Source: Panaeolus papilionaceus (lineage: Eukaryota; Basidiomycota; Agaricomycetes; Agaricales). Taken from it: a stretch of DNA of 64,000 nt. Of the stretch, positions 1 through 10,999 are shown piece by piece (the first letter of the stretch is position 1; each line of letters begins with the position of its first letter). The translations under genes were made by a program, and so were the position numbers. A model generated the notes under the pieces. That model worked only from the letters and a program-made list of their open reading frames with translations. It did not search any database and was not told the origin of the DNA. The stretch spans positions 62,001 through 126,000 of the forward strand of contig JADNRZ010000033.1 of the NCBI GenBank assembly GCA_015501605.1, written 5' to 3'.

Positions 1-365
1 TTGATAGCAGAAGACTTCCTGTGTGACGCTTTCGAGTGAATCCTTTGAAATATCTAGTTTCTGATCTGGTGCCAAGAGTGACTGGATTAACTGGAGAGGA
101 ACAAAAGTCAGTTTTAACATTGGGATGACACAAGGGATCAATGTAGTGAGATTAGACTTACAGCACTCTTTCCGGAGCCAGTTGGGCCCATGAGACTAGA
201 ACAAGAAGTCTTGTCAGCCCTGCTATTCAACATTACTGAAATTACCAATAGGATATACAGGTAAACTATGACATGTTGTCCTTTAATGTCTTCTGGAGTT
301 ACAGGTATAACACCTATGAGGCCCAAGAATTGGAGAGATGGATATTCTGCTCTGGTGGTTGACAT
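1..365 (-). pseudogene. P-loop GTPase, 5' part, runs off window (G1)
   Basis: This is the amino-terminal part of a P-loop GTPase gene cut by the left window edge. The probable start (MSTTRAEYPS) is at 365, though an in-frame ATG lies at 392. The first exon encodes the family's N-terminal block ending VIPVTPEDIKG, also found in G3 and G4. A short exon near 168-205 encodes the Walker A loop LMGPTGSGKS between a TTCTAG acceptor and a GTAAGT donor. The remaining sequence down to position 1 matches the third exon of the 48.6-49.8 kb copy in order and phase. The substrate is inferred to be GTP because paralogues here have DTPG and T-x-W-D/N type motifs. The full gene and its integrity cannot be judged, because switch II and later motifs lie outside the window. 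Confidence 0.6.
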
Positions 366-819
366 GGTGCTAATCCGAGATATGAAAGGCAAGAAGATGG
401 TTCTAGTTCAATGTTGAGAGACACTGGTGTGATTTTCCCAGCTGCACTCCGCGTGTTGCTGACAGCATGCCAATTTCATCTTATCAGATCTAGACATCAA
501 TTACAGAAAAATGTGACTAATATGACAGGTACGTGTCTGCTACTAGTCTTCGGTACCGATGCCGATGTTTGACAATCGCCTCAAGGTCGACAGTGTGTGT
601 GGATAGTAAGATATGAGGACCTACTAAAGCTGGCGACGAGCGTCGGGAAAGGCTTAAAATGAAAGCGGAACAGCAGGGAAGCCGAGACTAATTGGCGTTG
701 TTCTTTGGTCATCGTAATTGATTGGAGCTGTGAGTCGTCGTTGATTTGGGTGGCTTTGAGTCTAACGTCCAAAAGTGATGAACAGTGGAAGTAGCCAAGT
801 GTGTTGCTCTGCGCTCATT
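366..819. other. Intergenic, no gene seen
   Basis: This stretch lies between the start of the G1 GTPase and the beginning of clear similarity to repeat copy D. Short open frames exist but none has a recognisable domain or a paralogue in the window. It probably contains the G1 promoter. Confidence 0.4.
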
Positions 820-3800
820 TTAAATTACCTTCACAGCAGATTGGATGTAAGCGATAGAACGATTGGATGAGCGGAATTGTAGGTAGGAAACGGTTGCGTT
901 GCGTCAAGGAGGAAGTGAAATCGAGAACGGGGGCAAGCGAAAATACCCAACGAGTCAAATGGTAGGATACTCCGCAACCGCGACTACACCCTCCATTGAC
1001 TCGGGTCATTCTATCTGCTTCATCCAGTTACCCTCTATCCATTCGCACTTGAATTTCTTTGGAATCTGATAATTAGTCGAACGCGGTACAGGAATTTTAA
1101 GATGTTTAGAAAGGACTTCGGAATCCATAATCTCCAGAGATAATGCGAGGCGTGAAAAAAAGCCATCGAGTGTGGCCTATGCACTTGCATCATCTCCACA
1201 CTGGGACTCGGGTTGTGAAGATTCAGCGCTTATTTCGAATCTCGATATAATTATCGTTCCAAGGAGAATAGAGAACAGATTGTGCGTTTATGGTGAGTGG
1301 CCAACGGAGGATAGAATTGGATTGGGTTATGTGGTCTGCATTTTTCCCGGTCCCCTGGTATGAGACGCGTTGGTCGCGATGTTGGTCAAATCTTAAATCA
1401 ACTATGCGTTTCCCCCCTACAGGCACTCCTGATCACGTTTCCTGTTACCTTACCCTCTTCCGTTTCCACAGCACCAGGCTACTGTTGTGTCCCCGGCGCA
1501 TCACTCACCTATCATCACCGACCTCGCGATATTGCTCGTCCACCATACAGGACACTATCTCCAACTGTACCACTAGAGAGGCCAACACTTTGCACCCAGC
1601 CTTTCATTTCAGCCCATTTACCCGGCCGTACTTCGTAGGAATTGGAAGAAAAGAGGGGCGATGCACCACGACCGGGTGACCTTGGCGATTGGGCAATGTG
1701 AGCTTCAGCCGCTTCAGTCCACCCTCTCGTAAACGTACCTTCGCATTTTGCGCTACCTTTGATGACCGCTCATGGTATTAAGTTGGAACTCTGGTGGGTA
1801 GCTCAAAAGATGCAATGTGAAGTGCACTGGGGTTAATTCAACTTGGCCATGAGGGCGAAACGATGTTGACTGATACGGAGCATGCGCGGGATTGTGTGAG
1901 GAAAAGGGGGCGTCGACGTCGATATTTGATTTCCGGGTTCATATCTCGTTAAAAAGCTGTGTGGGTGCGCTTGGAGTTAGTGGTGTGGGATGAAGATGCG
2001 ATTAGGGAGGAATACCTCAGAGAGGTACCGATATCCCTTGAAGATTGGTTCCTGTCAATGACCGGGGGAGAAACAAGCGGAGGACGCGTTAGAGTGCCAA
2101 ATCTTTAAAGCGCTCTGAAAGAGCTTTCAGAGGGCAAAGTGCTGACGCATAAGGGGGAAATTTCACTCTATATTTACCAGTCCTCCATCACCCTTTCTCG
2201 CATTACATTTTTCAGCATCACCTGGAACATTGTCTCTGTCGCCTCTTCGTATCCGTCCACCCCATCTGTCTGGACTCTACTGAGGCTAGAAATTCACTCA
2301 CTTCAATCCATTATTGGCATATTCCGTCACTTGTGTGGCTCGATATCGACTATCGACATCGTCGCCGCCACCCAGCAATACAACCCGATTCAGCTCAAAT
2401 TCACTTTGTGAGTCTTCCCGAAGTACGAACCAATGACGTCAGTGAAGAATAGCGAGAAACCACGCAAATAAAGAAATTGATCTCTGACTAGCAAAGGGTA
2501 TCGGACAGAAGAGAAGACATCTTCAGGTGAATTGGTCGCAGCCCAGGAGTTATGTTGAAGGCGGGGAGGTGGATGGACTCACAAGTGGGAGATTGTTTGT
2601 CGGTATTTGAACTCATAGTTGACATCAATCCGTCAACGCAACAGGGTTTGTCCCAAACCATCATGGTCGTCGCGCTGCACCTGAGTTGAATGGTTACTAT
2701 CGCTTGTCAACTCGTTCTTTTTATCCTTTTCACCTTTGATTTTGTCGTTCACGGTCGACTGTGGACGAAGGAATACCTTAGAAGCGGCTGTAGGTTGAAG
2801 TGGGATGGATCCGTTGATCCCTGGGTGTCCTCGTCAGGCTATGTCGGTCATATTGTAGGGGAACGATGAAGGAGGGGATGTGTATTCTGGACTTTCAAAT
2901 GGCGTAATATAGTTTCATGTGAGTACCATGATTTTGTTCTTTTACCTTGCCTGCTAACCTATGCCCATCATTTTCAGTGTACTTCTATAGCACAATCTCA
3001 TTTTTCTTTCTCAATGAACTGGTTGACCACCGATCTCATTATCGTCGCCAAGGTCGGGCGCTTTTAACGAAGGGAACTTTTTTCAAGGCTTATGCACCCA
3101 TCAACAGGGTAAAATAGGAACAAGCACCCACAGCGATTGTCGAGAGACACGCCCGCCCGATTTGTCCTTGACCTATTTATCGGTTTTTCCTTGTTAACTT
3201 TTCGTACTTGAACTTCTAAAGCTGCAAACAATCTCGTCACCTTCCACCACGTCCACCACCACTCTTGCAAAACACAATTTATCACGCAACACAATGTGAC
3301 GAGTTTGGCCCTGCGCGTCCCTCAGACATTGATGCGTCAGGACTCAAAACGGGGTATGTCTGCTTTGTCCTCGTTTTATGTGGGCCAATACTGATGATAC
3401 ATAAATGAGTCGTCTGCATGCACTCTCAACCTGGTCTCGTCGTTCCCCCGATGTTTGTGTCAAAATGCGAAAAGAATTTTTTTTGCATTGGATCGGGGGT
3501 GATCCTTTGATGAGAGAATCCAACGAGTGGGTAATTGATAGTGTGGGTGTGGGGATGGTGTTGTCTTCACAGGAAGGATCAGAAGTTGAAGACCATGGGC
3601 AGTATGTGTCGTTCATCAGCCGCGTTCCAAATCCCAACTCATCTATTCAATTCCAGCGTCGCCAGTTAAATCCACTTCCACTATGTAACCCCTGACTTGT
3701 CGGTCTTCCCCTTCATTCTGCGACCGCGGCTAGATATCCCTCAACTCACTCCTGTCGGCGCGAGCATCCTACCACCAATGCGGTTCTATCACCCCCTACG

Positions 3801-4929
3801 TCGTTCAGTCTGGATTCATAGCACAGAGATGGCTCCATCCGCTCTCCGGTACCTCCCATTGACCCATCTCCGCCTCCCTTCGCTCATTCTCCTCCTCCTA
3901 CCCCTACCATTTCCACAATGTCCCCCAGTGCCATTTTCCCGATGAAAACCTGGTTCCATCATATCGCTCAGGTGTTGTCTCCATCCGCTAACACCCGCGG
4001 GGTTGCCGTTCCCGCCCTGGTCAACCCAACAGTTCAACACTCCGCTTTCAGTGACTCCGCTCAACGTCTTCACACCGTCGTCCTGCGCACAGTCCAGGCT
4101 GGGTAGGGATGGTGTATTATCAGGTTGTTGAGCGGGAGGAAACGGAATAGGAAGGTGTTGGTGTGGGGCAACATCAGCCATCAGGCGACGTGGACACACC
4201 GACACATTGACTCCTAAGTCGAGCCAGAGTCCAGCGATGGACCTCACTCTTCCTGTAACACGTCCCTCAATACCCTACACTGCTTTTATGGGGCGTTTAT
4301 TAGGTCCAGGTGTCGTTGATGACCCAGGAATCGTCGTCGTTGAATGGCGTCGGAGTGTTGGGTCGTGTTGGGATTACAGGAAGGGAGAGGCAATATTGCG
4401 GATCGCGTCTGGGTAGAATTGACAGTTGGGATGGGAATGAAAGGAAGGATGAGATGAAGGGGCAATATAAAACCGGTGGCTGAGGAGGAAGACGAGGGAA
4501 TGCAGATGGGGAATGTCGGGGGCAGCGATCCAGCGCTCAATACAATGGTCGCTTCAAGTGGTTGAGGCAAAATATTTTGTGAGTAACACGACTCGACATA
4601 TCTTCACTTATACTCACTTCCACCCCAGATTCCGTGACTTGATCACCAGAAAGCAAAAACGGTTTTGTGTTCTTCATTACCTGTCTTCCCTACACAGTGG
4701 CCGCCTGAAGATGTTATTCAAGTCATCACGTCACCACTTTAGCTCACCAGGAGTATCGCGATTATTGATTACCACTCATCAGTACGACGAAAGTGGCCTA
4801 TCATCAACGTATCACCACCACCACAGGCTGCAGCGACGCAATGACTGACACGTCATCAAGCAACATCGTCGTGGTCTCCCACATCCCTCTACGACCGTCA
4901 CTAAATCACGTCCTTCATCCCACTGCCGT
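820..4929 (+). repeat. Long repeat R, copy A, first part
   Basis: This degenerate sequence matches, in the same order and direction, the stretch from about 59455 to 63650 (copy D), and partly copies B, C and E. Anchors include the block around 871-1060 (cf. 59478-59650), 2330-2410 (cf. 61040-61120), 2500-2700 (cf. 61200-61400), 3400-3650 (cf. 62130-62390) and 4200-4600 (cf. 62890-63280). Intron-like segments with GTGAGT donors, CTAAC branch-like sites and TTTTCAG acceptors recur at the same places in each copy, for example 2918-2978. R may therefore be a decayed multi-exon gene or a large non-autonomous element. No complete reading frame or known domain is seen. The copy is interrupted at 4930 by an LTR retrotransposon and resumes at 9013. 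Confidence 0.75.
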
Positions 4930-5483
4930 TGATGTGCGCGTTACGGTAAGTCTAGATAAGAATGATATAAAATATAATATAATATGTGAGATGTGAGGAT
5001 GAGGGTGATGTGACAATGAGTGAGTAAGCGCGACGTTGCAAGATCGTGGGGTCTGCGAGTGCTAAGGGAAAATGTGGGAAACGAGAGGAAGGGTGGTGCC
5101 GAATGCACGCGGAACGACGAAATACGAACGAAAACGAGACGAAATACGAAATACGAAGACGACGAGGGACGATGGCGACGAACTGGGGCGAAACTGAGGC
5201 GAAAACGTGTCTATTCTGTGGTGGAAATAGTGTACAGTAAATAAAGTACATGAGGTGCAGTGGTGCTACGCAGGTAAACTAAAAAGGAAACACGAATGAA
5301 AACAAAAGAAATTGAAAGGATTTAAGGAAAGTAAGCGCCGAAGCGTTTCAAGGAATCGAAAATAGAATGAAAAATAAACAAAATAAACGAATAGGGCAGG
5401 CACCGTGCAGTCGGGGAATGAAGGAGGAATGGTAAAATACCGAAAATGCGAAATTCGGAGGGATATGGGTTCGGAGCTCATCA
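4930..5483 (-). repeat. 3' LTR of the gag-only element
   Basis: This 554-bp direct repeat begins TGATGTGCG and ends CTCATCA on the plus strand. It is essentially identical to 8459-9012. Small open frames inside it (both strands) occur identically in the other LTR and are not considered genes. Confidence 0.9.
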
Positions 5484-5500
5484 TATTCCCCTCTTGCTGA
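5484..5500 (-). other. Polypurine-tract-like sequence
   Basis: On the minus strand the bases just before the 3' LTR read AGCAAGAGGGGAATA, a purine-rich run in the position expected for plus-strand priming. A very similar motif occurs again at about 6034-6050, just outside the gag stop, suggesting a duplicated tract. Confidence 0.55.
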
Positions 5501-6109
5501 GAATGTGACTGTCCCCAGTCACCCGAGGACCTTGAAGCTACCTGAAATGCGAAACGGAAGCGGAACGGGGATGAAGGTGAACGAAGACGACGAGAACGGG
5601 TGAAGAGGATATACTACAAACTGAATAAAATGATGAAGTGATGAAATAGAGCACTGATGGGTAACGAAAAACGAAGTAATGAACGAAAATAGAATGAAAT
5701 GGCACCGGATATGTGATGAAGATGGTAAATATGATGCGAACGAATGATAACACAATAAAATAGACGAAATACGAATAATACACGAATGAAATGGACCTCG
5801 AATCTGCTTAATAAAATGAAGAAGGCAGTAAGAAAATAGGAAGCCCTCAGTAAATCATCACTGGGCTAACGATGCGCTGAAACGAATCGCGATAATAATG
5901 GGAAACGAATGACGAAAGAGAAGGGTGAATGGTGAAGACGAAAGGGGGTCAGAAACACGACGAAGGTAAAATGAACCCGAAAAATGCGAAAAATAATGAA
6001 ATAAAATCGAAAAATAGGGGACTCGATCATGTATTCCCCTCTTGCTGAAATTCTGACCGTCCTCGGTCACTCCTACTCGAATGCCTCTTTAACCGATGCT
6101 CCTAAATCT
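5501..6109. other. Retrotransposon 3' internal non-coding region
   Basis: About 600 bp lie between the gag stop codon and the polypurine tract. The sequence is rich in GAA/CGAA runs with no credible reading frame in the sense direction. It probably forms the 3' untranslated part of the element RNA. Confidence 0.5.
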
Positions 6110-8329
6110 TCAAATGCGTCGCGAAAATCGCCTATTTCGAACGTGGCTGCGTGGTTTCGTTGATACTGAACCCGCTTGCAGCCGAATTGCAATGCTAGTG
6201 CTGGAACGACGTGACGAAATGCGATGGGACTGAATGGAACGGTTTGACTTCGTGATGACGACCTGCTTTGCTGGAACGATATCGGAGCTGGCAGGGCACT
6301 TGTTTCGAATCAAAGCGACGTTGCTGTGCAATGCTTGATCTGGACGATGGTGAATAGGAGCGGGTAGCGATGAAACTCGATGGAAAAGCGTTCGAAATTG
6401 GTGAAGGAGCGAGTATGGGAGCGAAGACCAACGTTGGGGAAGAGAAGGATGACGAAGTTCCTGTAAATATGAGCGCAACATCAAACCGGAAACGAATACC
6501 ATGATAAAAGGGGCGATAAAGACAAATAATTGCGAACAAAAAGCGAATATGAATCGAGTATAAAATGAGAACCAAACGAAAATAAATGCAATGAAATCGG
6601 AGATAAGTGAGAATGAAGTCTGAATAGTACTAAGAACGAATAGTAACTGTAAAATAACGAAAGGCGAAAACAATGAAATGTCAGGCGACTGAATGGAAGT
6701 ATAAAATAGTGAATCAAGCTCGGGGGGTGATAATGAAGAGGGACGATCAACAGAAGCACCAGAAACTGTAAAATTCGATGGGAACGGGGCAGTGGACGAG
6801 AGCGATGATGATGAAGCAGTGGTGACGAGTGGGGGGTCTACTTTACCATGAACAGGCTTGTCTTCAATCGACGGAGCTACACTGAGTGACGCAGAGGAAA
6901 CCGGATCGGGATCGGACACTGGAACGACGATTGGCTTACGCTCTGGCTGCTGGAGGCTGAGCACTGCGACGGCAGGAGTGTGGCTGGATGCTGGAACGCA
7001 TTGAGACGACTTGATGTCCTGAAACGAATGAAATGAGCTGTGGTTCGTCGCTGAGACGATCTGAGAGGGCGGCGATGTTGTGAGCGATGAAGGTGAGTCC
7101 GAATTCGAGTGTAATGGGTGCGCTGGAGCGGAAAACGACGATGAAGGCGAAGGAGATGGTGAAGAATCGACCTGAGGCTTGTGAGACGATGTCTGGGTGC
7201 CACGGAGCGTAACGAGCTCAGCTTCTAACGCAGCGATACGAGCATCGATCGAAAATGACTCATGGGTTAGCAGCGGCGAATGACGGCAATCTGGAATGAT
7301 AGCGTGAAAGAATCGCGGAGCGGCGATCTGATTCGGATTGAGGCGATGATACTCGTCGAATTTCTCCTTGAGAATCGAGCCAGGGATGCTTGAAGGGACG
7401 AAGGCGCCGGATGGAAGGACGACTTTACCATAATGGTTGCGCTGACACTTTCCGCTTCGAATATACTCGATGACTGCGTAGCATTTTCCAATGAAGTGAC
7501 TGGAGCTACCACAAAAATGGCATGATCTGCGTGAACTGGGTGCTGATCTCGAATGAACTTGAGGCCGTGACTGCTGGATGACCTCGTGAATCGATTTCGT
7601 GAGTTCCTGAGTGAGCGCCGAGAGGAGTGTTGTGATATCATTCAGTGGGACGACTCCCAATGAAGACGAAGGCTGACACAAAGGAACGGGATGGGGATGA
7701 TCATGTAATGCTGGCGATGCCAATGACGAAGGAGCGGAAGTGACTGAACCTCGAAGAATGAAACAAGCCGCGTCGTAAACGTGATGAAGGGGCCATGGAT
7801 CGTCATGATGAGAATCGGGGAATTTCACCTCTAAACGAGCCAGTATCTTCTCCTGGAGCTGGTCTGGAAAGCCAGTAACGAAGAGGCGGCGACTATCGAT
7901 GTCTGAGAGGCGAGATTTCGAAATGAGGAAGCAGGATATGTGAAGAAAACGACGGTAGTATTGTCCTAGAGAGTCGATATTGTGAATTCCGGCGTGATGA
8001 GTCTCGAAAATTAGCTGCTGGAGGTCGGCGATCGTGAACTTATTCTGAGTCGAATCGGCTTCGGGGTAGAGCGCGAGAACGGCGTCCTTGAAAGCGACGT
8101 AATCGGGAGGCTGAGCTGAGAACGGAGGGAGCGACTGCCAGAAATCGGAGGTCTCGAAGTCTGCGTAGAACACGATTGTGTCGATCCATTCACGTGCGCT
8201 GGTGATCTGTGCTTGCTTGAGTAAGAACTCGACGGTCTCGAAATAGCGGTGAATTTCTCGGGTATGCGCGTCAGTGAAAACGGGGGCGTTCTTGGATCCT
8301 CGAGTTGGTAAAGGAACGATGATGGACAT
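6110..8329 (-). CDS. gag: Retrotransposon Gag-like protein with zinc knuckle
   Basis: This single uninterrupted 739-aa frame starts near the 5' LTR. The N-terminus (LPTRGSKNAPVF, then helical residues to about 190) resembles Ty3/Gypsy Gag proteins of Agaricomycetes. A CCHC zinc knuckle C-x2-C-x4-H-x4-C starts at about residue 267 and is followed by the family's conserved VVLPSGAFVP block. A Ser/Pro-rich region follows. Unusually, residues about 545-615 form a strongly hydrophobic stretch that could span a membrane two or three times, and the tail is Arg/Ser-rich and basic. Gag would package the element RNA in cytoplasmic particles. No protease or RT motif follows. The hydrophobic region could instead be a leftover of sequence acquired from elsewhere, but its open frame argues that it is translated. 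Confidence 0.85.
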   Translation of the reverse strand: MSIIVPLPTRGSKNAPVFTDAHTREIHRYFETVEFLLKQAQITSAREWIDTIVFYADFETSDFWQSLPPFSAQPPDYVAFKDAVLALYPEADSTQNKFTIADLQQLIFETHHAGIHNIDSLGQYYRRFLHISCFLISKSRLSDIDSRRLFVTGFPDQLQEKILARLEVKFPDSHHDDPWPLHHVYDAACFILRGSVTSAPSSLASPALHDHPHPVPLCQPSSSLGVVPLNDITTLLSALTQELTKSIHEVIQQSRPQVHSRSAPSSRRSCHFCGSSSHFIGKCYAVIEYIRSGKCQRNHYGKVVLPSGAFVPSSIPGSILKEKFDEYHRLNPNQIAAPRFFHAIIPDCRHSPLLTHESFSIDARIAALEAELVTLRGTQTSSHKPQVDSSPSPSPSSSFSAPAHPLHSNSDSPSSLTTSPPSQIVSATNHSSFHSFQDIKSSQCVPASSHTPAVAVLSLQQPERKPIVVPVSDPDPVSSASLSVAPSIEDKPVHGKVDPPLVTTASSSSLSSTAPFPSNFTVSGASVDRPSSLSPPELDSLFYTSIQSPDISLFSPFVILQLLFVLSTIQTSFSLISDFIAFIFVWFSFYTRFIFAFCSQLFVFIAPFIMVFVSGLMLRSYLQELRHPSLPQRWSSLPYSLLHQFRTLFHRVSSLPAPIHHRPDQALHSNVALIRNKCPASSDIVPAKQVVITKSNRSIQSHRISSRRSSTSIAIRLQAGSVSTKPRSHVRNRRFSRRI

Positions 8330-8437
8330 GATGAATAACGAAGGTGACGGTGGTGCTGTGGAGCGAATAACGGATCGGCGTGATAACGAGTTACGAGATG
8401 ATGATGCTAATTAATGTGGGAACACTTCAAACAAACC

Positions 8438-8454
8438 CCTCGCGGTGGGCTCCA
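8438..8454 (-). other. Primer-binding-site-like sequence
   Basis: On the minus strand the 17 bases TGGAGCCCACCGCGAGG begin 4 nt after the end of the 5' LTR. The TGG start is expected for pairing with a tRNA 3' CCA end. The tRNA was not identified. Confidence 0.6.
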
Positions 8455-8458
8455 AATT

Positions 8459-9012
8459 TGATGTGCGTGTTACGGTAAGTCTAGATAAGAATGATATAAA
8501 ATATAATATAATATGTGAGATGTGAGGATGAGGGTGATGTGACAATGAGTGAGTAAGCGCGACGTTGCAAGATCGTGGGGTCTGCGAGTGCTAAGGGAAA
8601 ATGTGGGAAACGAGAGGAAGGGTGGTGCCGAATGCACGCGGAACGACGAAATACGAACGAAAACGAGACGAAATACGAAATACGAAGACGACGAGGGACG
8701 ATGGCGACGAACTGGGGCGAAACTGAGGCGAAAACGTGTCTATTCTGTGGTGGAAATAGTGTACAGTAAATAAAGTACATGAGGTGCAGTGGTGCTACGC
8801 AGGTAAACTAAAAAGGAAACACGAATGAAAACAAAAGAAATTGAAAGGATTTAAGGAAAGTAAGCGCCGAAGCGTTTCAAGGAATCGAAAATAGAATGAA
8901 AAATAAACAAAATAAACGAATAGGGCAGGCACCGTGCAGTCGGGGAATGAAGGAGGAATGGTAAAATACCGAAAATGCGAAATTCGGAGGGATATGGGTT
9001 CGGAGCTCATCA
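8459..9012 (-). repeat. 5' LTR of the gag-only element
   Basis: This 554-bp repeat has TG...CA ends and matches 4930-5483; the clearest difference is C versus T a few bases from the start. It should carry the promoter for gag transcription leftwards. CCGT at 9013 pairs with CCGT at 4926 as target duplication. Confidence 0.9.
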
Positions 9013-10950
9013 CCGTCGCTGCGATCATCCTACCAGCCATCCCCAGCGCTTCCTGTCTCCTGCGTGTTCATCCTCGAGTGACAAGTTCTACGCCAACCAT
9101 CACCATTAGCTGGAGCTTCATGCATTCCTGAATGAGCCCCTGCAGCTTTTATCTTCCTCTTCCTATGTCCAGTATTTCCACCACGTCTTCCCATAGCTTT
9201 TCTCCAAATAAACCTGTACTTCCCTGATCATATCGCTTTCGTCTCATCGCCAGCATTCTGCCTGGAGCCTCTCAATATCACCAGCCCTCACCATCACTGC
9301 CCACTTTGACGCAACAGTTCAACGCTCGCCTCTCAGACATTATATTCAAACGTTCTCATGACCGTGTCCTCGTTGTGGTTCAGAGGGGCGTTGTTGCACG
9401 ACGGGACCCTGGCTATTGGGTGGTGTGAAATGCGGCCACTTTGGCTCACAAGTCAAGCTGGGGTCTACCAATCGTCCTTGCTCCTCTCGTAACATGAACG
9501 CCGACATCCTACACTGCTTTTCATATTTTTTTGTGGTTCTAGGGGTCGCCGATTCGATCGGAAACGTCGTTGTTGGGAGTGGTCGGAGTGTCGCAGGAGC
9601 ACATCCTTCAGCACTGTCATCACGAACCAATACGCGTAACTCACGTCGCACACTCTAACCGTGGACATCTTGGCTCCCAAGTCGGACCACACTCCGCCGA
9701 TGATGCTCATTTCTTCTGTAACACCTCCCTCACCACCCTACGCTGCCTTTTATGGCTGCTTGCTGTTTCTAGGTCTCGCCGATGCGCCCCATAACACCCA
9801 CATTATCCACATTATCGCGCCCTTTTGCTCATCAGAAACGACTTTTGGACCTATCAGGAATACATTTCCGTCGCCATCCCGGTCAACTCAACAGCTCGCC
9901 ACTCACCACTCAGCTCGCTCAGTAATTAAATTCCCGGGCAGAGGCGACACGAAAGAGGAAGGTGATGATGAGGCGACAGCCAACATGTACCCGCCGATAC
10001 TTTGGCGCATATGTTAACTTTGGCGAGAGTGATGGACCTTACTCCTCCCGTATCAGTTCCCTCAACACATTACGCTGCTTTTCATGGCGTTTTGGTGGTT
10101 CTAAGTATCGCCGATGCACCAGGAAATGTTGTTGTTGGATGTTATCGGGGTATTGGGTGGGGAGATATTTCTGATGTTGTGTCGCGTTTGGGCAGGATAG
10201 GCGTTGGGGGTGGGGGTGGAAAGATGGGTGGGATGAGAGAGGGCGTAGATGAGGTGGTTGGGAAGGAAGAAGACGAGGGGGTGCGGGTGGATATTGACTG
10301 GAGCGACATACCAGCCTTCAATATCATAGATGTTTCCAGTGATTGGGACTGGATAATCTGTGTGTAAAGTTGATTTAGATGCGGTTCTGAGCTCGCTGTC
10401 TGACTGATTGTCAGTAATTTGAGTAGACTCGTGTTATATTATGTCGATTTTTCAGATGACACCCCTGCTTGACTGACATTGGAACGTGAATAAAGGTGAC
10501 CGATTGCCCTCATCATGAATTTCACCTCATCAATTCGCTTCATCCACTTGACCCCTTCCTTCAGAGTCGTCCATCGCACATATGCAACGGTGCATCCATC
10601 TGCGTCACAGACAGTATATCTTCATCAATTAAATACGAGTCACGAGGAGCTGGACGTGGGTGGTTCAACGTGAAACTCATTGTCACGCCTAGTGCACCGA
10701 GTGGCATTTGATCAGAAATTTTGAGTGGCACTTTTTGATATAACCCGGAACAAATCTAACCACTATGTGACTCCATTTTCAGGTCAACACGAAAAGACAT
10801 CTTCATTTAAAAAAAGAATTCTGCAGATAACTCAGTCCAGATTTAATTCGGCAAGTATGCATAACATTGATTCAAGCTCTAGCGTTAGCCGACCTGCCAG
10901 TGGTTCACAAGGCGACGCTTCCATTGGGAGGCTCGTGGACAAAAATCAGA
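9013..10950 (+). repeat. Long repeat R, copy A, second part
   Basis: R resumes here immediately after the LTR element. The first 140 bp match 63645-63790 and 25125-25210; later parts match copy C (57110-58790). Three versions of a unit reading roughly as LTPPV..PS.SYAAFHG..LVLGVADAPGNVVVG occur near 9440-9600, 9670-9800 and 10020-10130. The last belongs to an open frame of 121 codons (10002-10367). An intron-like stretch ending in TTTTTCAG precedes 10457. Similarity to copy C stops near 10930-10950. Confidence 0.7.
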
Positions 10951-10999
10951 CTAGAGAATGTCTCACATCCTCAACCGCCTTATTATCCCCAAAGTAACC

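Larger units (their letters stand above)
4930..9012 (-). mobile_element. Gag-only LTR retrotransposon
   Basis: A 4083-bp element is flanked by two 554-bp direct repeats (4930-5483 and 8459-9012) that start TG and end CA and differ at only about one base where I compared them. The single long gene reads on the minus strand, so the right repeat is the 5' LTR. A TGG-starting primer-binding-like site lies 4 nt inside it, and a purine-rich tract abuts the other LTR. CCGT is present on both sides as a 4-bp target duplication. The related uninterrupted sequence near 63645 (GCCGTCGCTGC) acts as an empty-site control. There is no protease, reverse transcriptase, RNase H or integrase, so the element must depend on a relative. 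Near-identical LTRs indicate a recent insertion. Confidence 0.9.

Noticed and set aside
3405..4570. Open frames of 80-140 codons in R copies as host genes
   Set aside because: Most are interrupted in the other copies and lie in different frames; only the recurrent 120-codon unit was kept as a finding.
5020..5251. Small open frames on both strands repeated at 8549-8780
   Set aside because: They lie inside the LTRs and are duplicated with them; no motif supports coding.
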